The translations under genes were made by a program, and so were the position numbers. DNA of 64,000 nt from F23-D06 sp045132055 (GTDB taxonomy: Bacteria > Bacteroidota > Bacteroidia > Bacteroidales > WCHB1-69), in assembly GCA_045132055.1 (NCBI GenBank), contig JBGURP010000055.1, forward strand, positions 124,001 through 188,000. Direction: 5' to 3'. The notes under the pieces were generated by a model, which worked only from the letters and a program-made list of their open reading frames with translations, ran no database searches and was not told the origin of the DNA. Shown in pieces: positions 35,912-45,243 of the stretch; within the stretch, counting starts at the first letter, position 1, and every line of letters begins with the position of its first letter.

Positions 35912-36091
35912 ATGAAAAGCTGTTGGTTAGAAGCATATTATCCGGCAAAGGCACACTGTGAGAAGCCAGCTCGCAGGTGGTATGATATGCTGTTTTTATA
36001 TATGGAAAGTGATGTGAGTCAATTCTTTAGTAAATCATCTATCCCTTTCAGCTTCAAAGTGATTGCTGATAGTTTCGCCCCAGGTCTCTGA
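35912..36091 (+). pseudogene. Remnant leader of a fourth right-hand RHS cassette
   Basis: The short frame opens MKSCWLEAYYPAKAHCEKPA, which resembles the leaders of L2 (MKSDSLVSYYPEMACNGN) and R2 (AYYSATVCDGN), including the Y-Y-P and the cysteine. It has the same promoter distance. Instead of the FTFSAKEKD core it runs into unrelated sequence and stops at 36091. I read it as a decayed cassette that marks the former edge of the array. Confidence 0.55.
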
Positions 36092-36098
36092 GAGAATG

Positions 36099-36260
36099 TC
36101 AGCAATAGTATAAACAATTGTCAATTATCAGCCATCTGTCATGCGACGGCTTTAACCAAACGTGTGTTTCTATTGTCCTGCCATTTGCCGCGGCATTGAT
36201 GCTGTTCACTCTGTAACCCACAGAAAGAATTAAATCCAAATTGAAATTTACAAGGTGTAC
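36099..36260 (-). pseudogene. Fragment similar to RhuM-family protein
   Basis: On the minus strand, just inside the right edge, the frame reads NFNLDLILSVGYRVNS, close to the RhuM-family signature (NLDxIIxVGYRVNS). After this the frame appears shifted: KWQDNRNTRLVKA continues in another frame. No start or complete gene is present. An inverted repeat (ATATTCC, 5 bp, GGAATAT, 36284-36302) lies next to it. This non-coding stretch between the array and DUF59 thus holds debris of two accessory genes. Confidence 0.45.
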
Positions 36261-36323
36261 GGTTGTTTGCCCTCATTACCCATATATTCCAAAATGGAAT
36301 ATGTGCCAATCATTGCCAATGCA

Positions 36324-36623
36324 CTAATACAGCAGTCCCAACTCCAACTTGGCGGCTTCCGTCATCATGTCCATCTCCCAGGGCGGGTCGAAGGTAACAT
36401 CTACTGTGACCTTGTTCACGCCCGGAATCATGGCCACCTTGGTCTGCACTTCCATGGGCAGACTTTCGGCCACCGGACAGTTGGGCGCGGTGAGCGTCAT
36501 CAGGATATATACATCGTTGTTTTTGTTGACTTCCAGCTTGTAAATGAACCCCAACTCCCAGATGTTTACCGGAATCTCAGGGTCATAGATGGAATTGAGT
36601 ACTTCAATGACTTTTTCTTTCAT
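36324..36623 (-). CDS. DUF59/MIP18-family Fe-S assembly protein (SufT-like)
   Basis: The 99-residue protein is a single DUF59 domain: VIEVLNSIYDPEIPVNIWEL, then TAPNCPVAESLP with the conserved cysteine, and a VDVTFDPPW ending. Members help in Fe-S cluster maturation in the cytosol. Length is normal. It follows yitT after 19 bp as the last gene of the dnaG unit. Confidence 0.9.
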   Translation of the reverse strand: MKEKVIEVLNSIYDPEIPVNIWELGFIYKLEVNKNNDVYILMTLTAPNCPVAESLPMEVQTKVAMIPGVNKVTVDVTFDPPWEMDMMTEAAKLELGLLY

Positions 36624-36642
36624 CAGAATAATGATTTATGAA

Positions 36643-37578
36643 TTATTGGAGTGCTTTCTCTTTGAGTGAAGTGAAACCGTCGCCTAACGTTTCGGAAGCG
36701 TCCACGATGGTGACAAATGCCTTGGGGTCAATTTCGTGCACAAAGTGGATGAGCTCTGGGAGTTCCTTGCGCGAAATAGTCGTGAAAATGAGCTTTTTCT
36801 CATTGTAATTGTACATGCCTTCGCCATGGATGAACGTGCCACCGCGATCCAATTCGTCCAAAATGCGCAGACGAATCTCCTCATATTGGTCGGAAATGAT
36901 GAGTACAGCCTTGCTGGAGTGGAAACCGGCTATCACCTTGTCCATCACAACGCCCGTCACGTAAATGATGAGCCAGGAGTACAATGGGATGGTCCAGTCT
37001 TTGAACGCGGCCAATGCAGCCAAAACGATGGTGGAATCCACCATGATGAGCAACGTTCCCAGCGGGATGTGTTTCACATATTTGCCAATGATCATGGCAA
37101 TAATATCCGAGCCGCCTGAAGTGGCACGAGTCTTGAAAATCAACCCCAGTCCGATGCCGATGATGACACCGCCGCACAAGGCAATGATGAAGTTGGCCGA
37201 AGGGTCAGGAGTCATGGGATGACCTGGCAGACTGATGAGCGGCGCGTAACCGTAGATTTTTTCCCACAGTGAGATGAATGCCGGCAGTGAGATGACGCCT
37301 ACCAGCGTCTTGGCTCCGAATTTGGGTCCTAACCACAAAGTTCCAATCAGCAGCAAAGGCAAATCCAGACAGATACCCGACAAACCGATGGGAAAGTTGA
37401 ACACGTGGTGCAGGATAATAGCGATACCGTAAACACCACCCGGAGCCAATTTCAACGGAGAGACGAAAATCACATATCCGATGGACATGATGAATGTACC
37501 TAATATGATGAGCCCGTAACTCTTGACAACTTCTTTCCAGTTGATATTTTTCCAATCAATTTTGCTAAACAATTTCAT
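36643..37578 (-). CDS. YitT family membrane protein (DUF161/DUF2179)
   Basis: The 311-residue protein has about five membrane segments in its first 200 residues (for example YGLIILGTFIMSIGYVIFV, ATSGGSDIIAMIIGKYVKHI) and a C-terminal cytosolic DUF2179 domain (FIHGEGMYNYNEKKLIFTTI, DPKAFVTIVDASETLGDGF). The family is widespread and may bind a nucleotide or act as a transporter. The substrate is unknown. I used the ATG at 37578 rather than the TTG at 37584. Confidence 0.88.
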   Translation of the reverse strand: MKLFSKIDWKNINWKEVVKSYGLIILGTFIMSIGYVIFVSPLKLAPGGVYGIAIILHHVFNFPIGLSGICLDLPLLLIGTLWLGPKFGAKTLVGVISLPAFISLWEKIYGYAPLISLPGHPMTPDPSANFIIALCGGVIIGIGLGLIFKTRATSGGSDIIAMIIGKYVKHIPLGTLLIMVDSTIVLAALAAFKDWTIPLYSWLIIYVTGVVMDKVIAGFHSSKAVLIISDQYEEIRLRILDELDRGGTFIHGEGMYNYNEKKLIFTTISRKELPELIHFVHEIDPKAFVTIVDASETLGDGFTSLKEKALQ

Positions 37579-37590
37579 ATCCAAACAAAA

Positions 37591-39570
37591 TTATCTACTA
37601 ATGGTCATGTTAAGACGTTTGGCCAGCTCTTTTCTGACTCTGTCCACGTCCACGATTTTCTGAAGAATGCCGTTTGATTCTTCTTCCGTATAAGTGTGAT
37701 CGGTGAGTTCCTTTTCCAAAAAAGCCTTGGCCTGTTCCGCGATGCGCAGCTTGAAGGTGAGAATGTTCTTTTCCACTTCCTGCTGCAAAGTCATCCGGCT
37801 GTTCATCACCGTATTGGTGTACATGTCGAAACGTTTTTCCCACATTGGACTGTATTCAGGGTCTTCGGTGGCAATATATTGCATGGCGAAAGCACTCTCT
37901 TCTTTGTCCTCACTGAGCAGAAATGTGCGCTTGATGTCGTCCTGGTTGCGCAGTATCTCCGCAACTTCAGCATAGTGTTCATAGATTCTAAGCAGGAGCG
38001 GATCTCTCAAGCGGATGCCATCGTGGAAGAGTTCATCAAAGATGTATTGATCGACACGCATAAGCATGGGGTCGCCAGTTTCAGGATCCTCCACATTGAT
38101 TTCAAAGAGGCCGTACTTAATGAGCAGGATGACAAGGTTTTTTTCCGCTTCGTACAGAAGATCATGACTATCTACCTCTCTTTCAGGATGCTCGTGTTTG
38201 GTGGGTGGCGCGATTTCAGGCATTTGCTCGCTACCAGCGGGTTTGTTACCGCCCTTCACCTTGTCCTGCCAGGTCAGATACCGCAGCTCATCGCCCAAGG
38301 TTTTCTCCGACAGATCAAAGAGCGAGGCACACTTCTTAATGTAAAAAGACTGCGCGATGCGGTCTTGTACTTTGGCGATGGTTTTCACAATTTCCTTCAC
38401 CATCTCGCTGCGCTTGCGCGGGTCGTCGCCAGCCTCCTCGGAGAGGATGTTGGCCTTGAACAAGAGGAAGTCTGTGGAATTGGTTTCCAAATATTCAGAC
38501 AACTCACTGTCTCTGTGTTTCTTGGCAAATGAATCGGGATCTTCGCCGTCGGGCAGGAGGCACACTTTGACGTTGAGGTTCTTTTCCAGCAGCATGTCGA
38601 TGCCGCGCAAAGAGGCCTTGATGCCCGCACGGTCGCCGTCATATAGCACCGTGATATTGCGGGTTTGCGTGCCCAAAATTTTCACCTGCTCGTTGGTGAG
38701 CGATGTGCCCGAAGAGGCCACCACATTCTCGATGCCCGCCTCAAACATGGAAATCACATCCGTATAGCCTTCTACCAAATAGACATTGTCCTTCTGACGG
38801 ATAGTCTTTTTGGCCAAATAGATGTCATATAATGTATCGCTCTTGTGGTAAATGTCATTCTCCGGCGAGTTGATGTATTTGGCAGTTTTTTCATCTTTCT
38901 TCAAGACTCGTCCGCCGAAGCCGATGGTCTTACCCGTGGTGTTGTGGATGGGGAAGATGACGCGCCCGCGGTAGGCATCGTACAATTTGCCGCTGTCCGA
39001 CTTCTTAATCAGGCCCAATTTCAGCAGAAATTCCTCTTTATAGCCTTTCTTCAATGCCTCCTTGGTAAAGGTATCCCAACCGCCAGGGCAATAGCCGAGA
39101 TGGAATTTGTCGATGGTGGAGTCCAGAAAACCACGCTCTTTGAAATAGGACATGCCCAAAAGTTTACCCTCTTCGCCGTTGCGCAACTGGTCCATAAACC
39201 ATTTCTCCGCAAATTCGTTGACGAGATAAAGGCTCTCTTTTTCACTCCGTATCTCCTTTTCCTCCGGCGTTTCTGCCCGGTCATACTCAACGGTGATGCT
39301 GTATTTGCTGGCCAGATATTCCAATGCCTCGGGGTAGGTCATTTTGGCATGTTCCATCAGGAACGTGACAGCACCGCCCTTGGCATCACACACAAAACAC
39401 TTGTAGATACCCAGACGGGGATTCACGTGCATAGAGGGATTGCGATCGTCATGGAACGGGCACACACCCACGTAACCCTGCCCCTGCCGTTTCAGCGGGA
39501 CAAAGTCACCCACGACCTCCTCAATCTTGGCCGCGAAGTTGATTTCATCTATGGTTTTCTTGGAAATCAT
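37591..39570 (-). CDS. dnaG: DNA primase
   Basis: DnaG makes RNA primers at the replication fork. The 659-residue protein has the N-terminal CHC2 zinc site (CPFHDDRNPSMHVN...YKCFVC), the TOPRIM catalytic core (VYLVEGYTDVISMFEAGIEN, VLYDGDRAGIKA) and a C-terminal helicase-binding region. The ATG at 39570 overlaps the TGA of the upstream S41 protease gene (TGATG), so translation is coupled. Confidence 0.97.
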   Translation of the reverse strand: MISKKTIDEINFAAKIEEVVGDFVPLKRQGQGYVGVCPFHDDRNPSMHVNPRLGIYKCFVCDAKGGAVTFLMEHAKMTYPEALEYLASKYSITVEYDRAETPEEKEIRSEKESLYLVNEFAEKWFMDQLRNGEEGKLLGMSYFKERGFLDSTIDKFHLGYCPGGWDTFTKEALKKGYKEEFLLKLGLIKKSDSGKLYDAYRGRVIFPIHNTTGKTIGFGGRVLKKDEKTAKYINSPENDIYHKSDTLYDIYLAKKTIRQKDNVYLVEGYTDVISMFEAGIENVVASSGTSLTNEQVKILGTQTRNITVLYDGDRAGIKASLRGIDMLLEKNLNVKVCLLPDGEDPDSFAKKHRDSELSEYLETNSTDFLLFKANILSEEAGDDPRKRSEMVKEIVKTIAKVQDRIAQSFYIKKCASLFDLSEKTLGDELRYLTWQDKVKGGNKPAGSEQMPEIAPPTKHEHPEREVDSHDLLYEAEKNLVILLIKYGLFEINVEDPETGDPMLMRVDQYIFDELFHDGIRLRDPLLLRIYEHYAEVAEILRNQDDIKRTFLLSEDKEESAFAMQYIATEDPEYSPMWEKRFDMYTNTVMNSRMTLQQEVEKNILTFKLRIAEQAKAFLEKELTDHTYTEEESNGILQKIVDVDRVRKELAKRLNMTISR

Positions 39571-41375
39571 CAATCTTCGTCGTTATCTTTGTGTTTTCCT
39601 TTATCGGAACTGCTTTTGCCAGCATCCACTTTGAACTTCTTGAAAATCTTCTTGTTATGCATTACCTCCAATGCCTTTTGGTAGGTATCATCGCTCTCAA
39701 GGAAGATGCGGTAGGCATCGCCGAATCCATACAGACTGCGTGCGATTTCGTATTTCAGATATTCGCGGATGTACTCACCCACGTGTGCTTCATTGCGCAG
39801 GCGCATGGCCTCGGCGTAGTTTTTCGTCACGTAGTTGGTGAACATGGTGTCTAAAATCTGCACATCAATGTTGTGCGAGGAGGTGAACAGAGAATCCAGT
39901 TTGCTGGTATTTTCCTTTATGAAAGCGTTGGCATAGTTGGAGAATTTGAATGTAGCGCTGTCGCTTACGCCCTCTTTTTTGGCATAATCCATGAATTCCT
40001 TGTAGAAATCATCCGTGATGATGTATTTGGATTGGAAATCTTCAAAAGTAGAGTATTGGCGTTTCAGCGGCTCGCGGTTGTTTTCCATATAATCGGCCAC
40101 AAAACTGCCGAAAATGCCTTTCCGGACAATCTCGTTGTAAAGTGTGGAGTATTTGGTGGTGTCTAATGGCACGAAAATGTCGGGCATGATGCCACCGCCG
40201 CCATAGACAGTGCGTCCGTGCGGGGTTTTGTACTTCAGGGAATCCGGAAATTTGATACTGTCGGCGGTATAGAGCTCGCCACGGTTGGCGCGGGCTTGCA
40301 AATCTTTGAAATAGCTGTCTAAGCCGTCGTTATAAGGTTTTTGGATGCAACGGCCTGTGGGCGTATAGTAGTGAGAAATGGTAAGGCGTACTTGCGATTG
40401 ATCTACAAAAGTGAGCGGTTTTTGCACCAGGCCTTTACCGAAAGTGCGGCGGCCAATGACAAGACCACGATCCCAATCTTGCACACAACCGGAGGTGATT
40501 TCGGATGCGGAAGCAGAGTTCTCGTCCACTAACACAATGAGCTTACCTTCTTCGAAAAGTCCATTCTTTTCCGAATAGAATTTCTCACCTGTCTTGCGGA
40601 AGTTGTCGGTGTAAACGATGATACGTTTGCCAGAGATGAACTGGTCACAAATCTCGAAAGCCACGTTCAGATAGCCGCCACCATTACCGCGCAAGTCGAG
40701 GATGAGATCCTGCATACCTTGCGATTTGAGTTTCTTGATGGCTGTCGTGAGTTCATTGGTGGAAGTGGCAGCAAAGCGCTCCAACTTGATGTAGCCGGTG
40801 GTCTCGTCGGCCATGAAGGAAACGTTGATGCTGTGCATGGGGATAGCCCCGCGCGTGATGACAAACTCCAGCAGTTCAGGATTGCGACCGCGCTTGATGG
40901 AGACTTTCACCTTGGAGCCCTTGGCTCCGCGCAAATGCTTGCGCACCCAGTCGTTGGTAATCTTGTCGCCGTAGGCAATCGTATCGTCCACCTTGATGAT
41001 CTTGTCGCCGGCCAATAATCCTACTTTCTCGGACGGACCGTTGATGATCACTTCCATCACGTTGATGGTGTCCTTGATGAGCTGGAAGGTGACGCCGATG
41101 CCGTCAAAAGAGCCGACCAAAGGCTCATTCATGGCCTGCACATCCTTTTTGGGAATGTAGGCGGTGTGCGGATCCAACTCCTTGAGCATGGCCACGATAG
41201 CTTTGTCCGTCATAGGGTCAAAATCCACCGAATCGACATACATCATGTTGATGGCGTTGAGAAGCTGGTCCATCTTCGTCTTGTTGGGCTGGTAGTTTTT
41301 GTTCGGATTTTGTGCAAAAACCACTGTCAAGCAACCAATATAGAGCAAAAAAGTGCAAAGAATATTCTTTTTCAT
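39570..41375 (-). CDS. S41 family C-terminal processing peptidase
   Basis: The 601-residue protein has a signal peptide (MKKNILCTFLLYIGCLTVVF), a PDZ domain (about residues 85-180, VGSFDGIGVTFQLI, GLLAGDKIIKVDD) and the S41 tail-specific protease core with the catalytic Ser in ENSASASEITSGCVQDW and Lys in GRRTFGKGLVQ. A charged Lys/Asp/Ser-rich tail follows. It would cleave C-termini of envelope proteins in the periplasm. A -7 box (TATCTTTG, 41400-41407) stands 24 bp upstream. Confidence 0.92.
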   Translation of the reverse strand: MKKNILCTFLLYIGCLTVVFAQNPNKNYQPNKTKMDQLLNAINMMYVDSVDFDPMTDKAIVAMLKELDPHTAYIPKKDVQAMNEPLVGSFDGIGVTFQLIKDTINVMEVIINGPSEKVGLLAGDKIIKVDDTIAYGDKITNDWVRKHLRGAKGSKVKVSIKRGRNPELLEFVITRGAIPMHSINVSFMADETTGYIKLERFAATSTNELTTAIKKLKSQGMQDLILDLRGNGGGYLNVAFEICDQFISGKRIIVYTDNFRKTGEKFYSEKNGLFEEGKLIVLVDENSASASEITSGCVQDWDRGLVIGRRTFGKGLVQKPLTFVDQSQVRLTISHYYTPTGRCIQKPYNDGLDSYFKDLQARANRGELYTADSIKFPDSLKYKTPHGRTVYGGGGIMPDIFVPLDTTKYSTLYNEIVRKGIFGSFVADYMENNREPLKRQYSTFEDFQSKYIITDDFYKEFMDYAKKEGVSDSATFKFSNYANAFIKENTSKLDSLFTSSHNIDVQILDTMFTNYVTKNYAEAMRLRNEAHVGEYIREYLKYEIARSLYGFGDAYRIFLESDDTYQKALEVMHNKKIFKKFKVDAGKSSSDKGKHKDNDED

Positions 41376-41399
41376 CACAGGGTGTGTTTTTTAGGGCGG

Positions 41400-41450
41400 C
41401 AAAGATAGTAAAAATAGGGGACAGTGAACAGTAGTCAGGGGACAGAAATT
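41400..41450. promoter_or_regulatory. Promoter box and dispersed repeat upstream of the S41 protease
   Basis: TATCTTTG on the minus strand (41400-41407) fits TAnnTTTG. Upstream of it, 41415-41446 has AGGGGACAGTGAACAGTAG-type units resembling the dispersed repeats near 12590. Confidence 0.45.
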
Positions 41451-41453
41451 GCC

Positions 41454-43919
41454 CTATATTCGCATTTTCACCACCGTGATGCCGCTGCCACCCATTTCGA
41501 GGGCTTCATCTTGGTAGGCTTCCACATCCTTGCGCTTGGCCAATTCCTGGCGGGTGATTTGGCGCAGGATGCCGTTGCCTTTGCCGTGCAGGATGCGCAC
41601 GAAACGGATGCTCAACAAAGCAGCTTCGTCCAGATACTCCTCCAAGTTGGAGATGAGCTCTTCCGCGCGCTGCCCGCGCACGTCCAACGTGGCGTCAAAT
41701 TCCGCCAATTTCTTGTTCATGGCATCTCCCAACGTGCCTTCGTTGTAGCGAACTACCCCGCCCCTACGCACCTCGCGCGCCTCCTTCTTGCTGATTTTTG
41801 CCAACTTGCGGATGTCTGTTTTAAATGAGATGGAGTTGAACGCGATGGTGGCGTCATTGCCGTTGATGGCCGTCACCTCGCCTGTCACCTGCATTTCGGC
41901 CATAAAGACGCTGTCGCCCACACGGATGATGTTGTCCTCCGGCTTCTCCTCTACCTTCTTCGGCTTGGGCGCCGTGCGCTTAACAGGAATGATCGGTTTG
42001 ATACTCTCCTCTTTCTCAATGGATTCTATCTCCTCTTTGAGTTCCTCTTTCAGCTTGGTGACATTTTCCCGCGCTTTCTTGGTTTTCACCGCATCGGCCT
42101 TGGCCTCTTTGATGTCGCGGATGGTCTTTTCTATCACCTTATTCGCGCTCTCTACAATGATATTGGCCTGGTTTTTAGCCTTTTGGATGATCTCTTTGCG
42201 CTGTTTGTCCAGTTCCGAAAACTTGGCAGAATATTCGTCAATCATTTCGGCCAACTGGTCATCGGCGGCACGCACCTGTTTCAGCGTCTTTTCCGTTTCC
42301 TGCTGGGCCAATTCAATCTCTTCTAGCTTGCGCTCATAGTCAATCTGCGCGGTGCCGGACTTGGAAATGGCGCTTTCGATGATATCGGGATTCAAACCGA
42401 TGTGATGGGCAATTTCGTAGGTAAACGAGCTGCCAGGCTTGCCGATTTTGAGTTTGTACAACGGCTGTAACGCTTTGGTATCGTACAACATAGCCCCGTT
42501 TACCGCTTCCTCGTGCGTGTCGGGGAACATCTTCAAGTTGCCGTAGTGCGTGGTGATGATACCGAAAGATTTTTTCTCGTAAAAGCTCTCTAAGATAGCC
42601 TCCGCCAACGCGCCGCCCAGCGTGGGTTCCGTGCCTGAGCCGAACTCATCGATGAGGAACAGCGACTTCGCGTTGAGGTTTTCGTCCATCACTTTGAGGT
42701 TGGAAAGATGTGAGCTGTAGGTACTTAAGTCGTTTTCGATGGACTGCTCGTCGCCGATGTCAATGAAGATGCTCTGGAACACGCCCATGTCGGAAGTACT
42801 TTGCATGGAGACCAGCAGACCGCACTGCATCATATACTGGAGAAGCCCCACGCACTTGAGGCACACGGACTTGCCGCCGGCATTTGGACCGGAAATCAAC
42901 AGAATACGCTGGTTTTCGGTGAGTTGCACATCCAACGGCACCACCTTTTTGCCCGCTTTCTGCAAAGCAAGATACAACAACGGATGCTGTGCCTGCTGCC
43001 AGTTGACGAGAGGCTGGTTGTGTACATGCGGCAGGGCGGCATTGAGGTCGATGGCGAATAGGGCCTTGGCGCGCAGGAAGTCGTAACGGCCCATAATCCG
43101 CTGTGCTTCCAATAGTTCCGGAATCAGCGGGCGGATGTTGGCCGACATCTCGGAGAGTATGCGCACCACCTCGCGGCTGGCGGCATTTTGCAAATCTTTG
43201 AGCTCGTTGTTGGCATCGAACACCTCCGTGGGCTCAATGAAAACCGTTTGGCCGGTGGCCGACTCGTCGTGGATGAAGCCCTTGAGGCGGCGTTTGTATT
43301 GCGCCGCGATGGGAATACAGAGGCGGCCGTTGCGGATGGTCATTTCGGCATCCTCCTTCACCAAACCATCTTGTTTAGCAGCATTGAGGATCTTGCGAAT
43401 CTGACGGTCGGCGCTGTTGGAAATGCGGTTGATTTCGCTTTTGATGCGACTGAGCTCGTCGGAAGCGTTGTCGCGCAATTGCCCTTTGTCATCCAAAATG
43501 CGGTTGATGCCGTTCAGCAGGTCTCGTTGCACGGGCATCGCCTCGCAGATGTCCCACAGGTAGGGATACTTTTTGTCCTGGTGGCGTGTGCGCAGATAGA
43601 CGAAGATGTTCGTCATGGTGACGATGAAAGCACGTAACTGAGCTAGTTCTTCCAGCTCGATGTAAGTGCCATCGGTTTGCAGGCGCTTCAGCTCGGCGCG
43701 AAGGTCGAAAAAATCCTGTGCGGGAAACGGCTCGTCGAAAAGCAGCACTTGCCGCATCTCTTCCACGCTTTCCAGTTCGGGTTGTATCTTGTCCAGATCC
43801 GACATCATGGCCACGGCATCCACCAATCCCTGCCCGAGTGCACTCAGGCAGCGCCCGCGCAACAATTGCCGTATGGTGTCGAAACCGATTTTCTCTTCAA
43901 AATTATTGGGGTAAAGCAT
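41454..43919 (-). CDS. mutS2: Endonuclease MutS2
   Basis: MutS2 acts on recombination intermediates and on collided ribosomes. The 821-residue protein has the MutS-like core, the ATPase Walker A GPNAGGKSVCLKC, Walker B LFLIDEFGSGTEP, a long coiled coil (about residues 500-640) and a C-terminal Smr nuclease domain (LDVRGQRAEE, HGKGNGILRQIT). I took the ATG at 43919 (MLYPNNFEEKIG), the normal family start. An open frame extends further upstream. It follows miaB by 14 bp. Confidence 0.95.
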   Translation of the reverse strand: MLYPNNFEEKIGFDTIRQLLRGRCLSALGQGLVDAVAMMSDLDKIQPELESVEEMRQVLLFDEPFPAQDFFDLRAELKRLQTDGTYIELEELAQLRAFIVTMTNIFVYLRTRHQDKKYPYLWDICEAMPVQRDLLNGINRILDDKGQLRDNASDELSRIKSEINRISNSADRQIRKILNAAKQDGLVKEDAEMTIRNGRLCIPIAAQYKRRLKGFIHDESATGQTVFIEPTEVFDANNELKDLQNAASREVVRILSEMSANIRPLIPELLEAQRIMGRYDFLRAKALFAIDLNAALPHVHNQPLVNWQQAQHPLLYLALQKAGKKVVPLDVQLTENQRILLISGPNAGGKSVCLKCVGLLQYMMQCGLLVSMQSTSDMGVFQSIFIDIGDEQSIENDLSTYSSHLSNLKVMDENLNAKSLFLIDEFGSGTEPTLGGALAEAILESFYEKKSFGIITTHYGNLKMFPDTHEEAVNGAMLYDTKALQPLYKLKIGKPGSSFTYEIAHHIGLNPDIIESAISKSGTAQIDYERKLEEIELAQQETEKTLKQVRAADDQLAEMIDEYSAKFSELDKQRKEIIQKAKNQANIIVESANKVIEKTIRDIKEAKADAVKTKKARENVTKLKEELKEEIESIEKEESIKPIIPVKRTAPKPKKVEEKPEDNIIRVGDSVFMAEMQVTGEVTAINGNDATIAFNSISFKTDIRKLAKISKKEAREVRRGGVVRYNEGTLGDAMNKKLAEFDATLDVRGQRAEELISNLEEYLDEAALLSIRFVRILHGKGNGILRQITRQELAKRKDVEAYQDEALEMGGSGITVVKMRI

Positions 43920-43933
43920 AGATTCTGAATATT

Positions 43934-45229
43934 TTACGCAAACAGCGTTGCAGCAGTGCAATCCTTGACAGTCACATCGATATACTCGCCGATTTTGTGA
44001 TTCTCTTTCGGGAAGATGATGACTTTGTTCTGGCTATTGCGGCCGTAGAGTTGGTCGGCGGAGCGCTTGGAGGCACCCTCAATCAATACTTGGAAGGTCT
44101 TGCCGATGTCGCGTTTGTTGCTGATGAGCGAGAGTTCACCCTGCAGCGCGATGATTTCCTCCAATCGGCGGGTTTTGACCTCATCGGGTACATCGTCAGT
44201 GAAGCGTTTGGCCGACATGGTGCCGCCGCGCTCGGAATATTTGAACATGTAGGCATACTCGTAGCCCACCTCGCGCATGATGGAGAGCGTTTGCTGGTGG
44301 TCTTCCTCCGTCTCGCCGCAGAATCCAGCAATAATGTCGGTGGAGATGGCGCAGTCGGGCATCAGCTCCTTGATTTTGCGCACTCTTTCCAGGTAGTACT
44401 CGCGGGTATAGACACGGTTCATGCGTTTGAGCACCGCGTCGCTGCCCGACTGCACGGGCAGGTGGATGTATTTGCAAATGTTGTCGTAACGGGCGATGGT
44501 TTCCAGCAGTTCGTCGGAGATGTCCTTGGGGTGCGATGTGGCGAAGCGCACGCGCAGGTCGGGCGACATCTCGGCCACAGCGGCCATCAGTTTGGCGAAG
44601 GTCATGTCTTCCCATTGATAGGAGTTGACATTTTGTCCAAGCAACGTCACTTCCTTGTAGCCGTCATTCAGCAATTGTTCCACCTCATGCAGGATGGTTT
44701 GAGGGCTACGGCTGCGCTCGCGTCCGCGGGTGTAGGGCACCACGCAGTAGGTGCAAAAGTTGTTGCACCCGCGCATGATGGAAACGAACGCCGACACGCC
44801 GTTGAGGTCGTAGCGCACGGGCATGATGTTGTCGTAAGTTTCTTCCTCCGACAGCAGCACGTTGTATTGCGACTCGCCTTGCGCCGACTCTTTGATAAGT
44901 TCCGGAAGGTTGCGATAAGCATCCGGACCGGCGATAAAGTTCAAAATAGGTTCTGTTTCAAACAGTTCTTCTTTCATGCGCTCAGCCATGCAGCCCAACA
45001 GGCCCACTTGCAGGGTGCGGTGTTTCTTCTTTAAGGCCTCCAGTTCGCGCAAGCGCTTGTGGATGCGCTGCTCTGCCTTGTCGCGGATGGAGCAAGTGTT
45101 GATCAATATCAGGTCGGCCTCCTGCACATCTTGTGTCAGGGTATATAAATCTTTAAGGATGGCGGCCACCACCTCGCTGTCGGCGAAGTTCATCTGGCAG
45201 CCGTAAGTTTCAATATAAAGCTTTTTCAT
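43934..45229 (-). CDS. miaB: tRNA-2-methylthio-N(6)-dimethylallyladenosine synthase
   Basis: MiaB adds the methylthio group to i6A37 of tRNAs. The 431-residue protein has the N-terminal MTTase domain with cysteines in ETYGCQMNFADSE, NTCSIRDKAE and LLGCMAER, the radical SAM site CNNFCTYCVVPYTRGRERSR, and a C-terminal TRAM domain (residues 365-431). This fits MiaB by length, although MtaB-like paralogues share the fold. Confidence 0.95.
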   Translation of the reverse strand: MKKLYIETYGCQMNFADSEVVAAILKDLYTLTQDVQEADLILINTCSIRDKAEQRIHKRLRELEALKKKHRTLQVGLLGCMAERMKEELFETEPILNFIAGPDAYRNLPELIKESAQGESQYNVLLSEEETYDNIMPVRYDLNGVSAFVSIMRGCNNFCTYCVVPYTRGRERSRSPQTILHEVEQLLNDGYKEVTLLGQNVNSYQWEDMTFAKLMAAVAEMSPDLRVRFATSHPKDISDELLETIARYDNICKYIHLPVQSGSDAVLKRMNRVYTREYYLERVRKIKELMPDCAISTDIIAGFCGETEEDHQQTLSIMREVGYEYAYMFKYSERGGTMSAKRFTDDVPDEVKTRRLEEIIALQGELSLISNKRDIGKTFQVLIEGASKRSADQLYGRNSQNKVIIFPKENHKIGEYIDVTVKDCTAATLFA

Positions 45230-45243
45230 GGCTGCAAAAGTAC

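Noticed and set aside
36282..36304. Insertion-sequence terminal repeat at the right border
   Set aside because: The inverted repeat is only 7 bp with a 5-bp centre and has no transposase nearby. It is kept only as a minor landmark.
36255..36641. + strand open frame opposite the DUF59 gene
   Set aside because: It is a shadow of the DUF59 gene and has no supporting motif.
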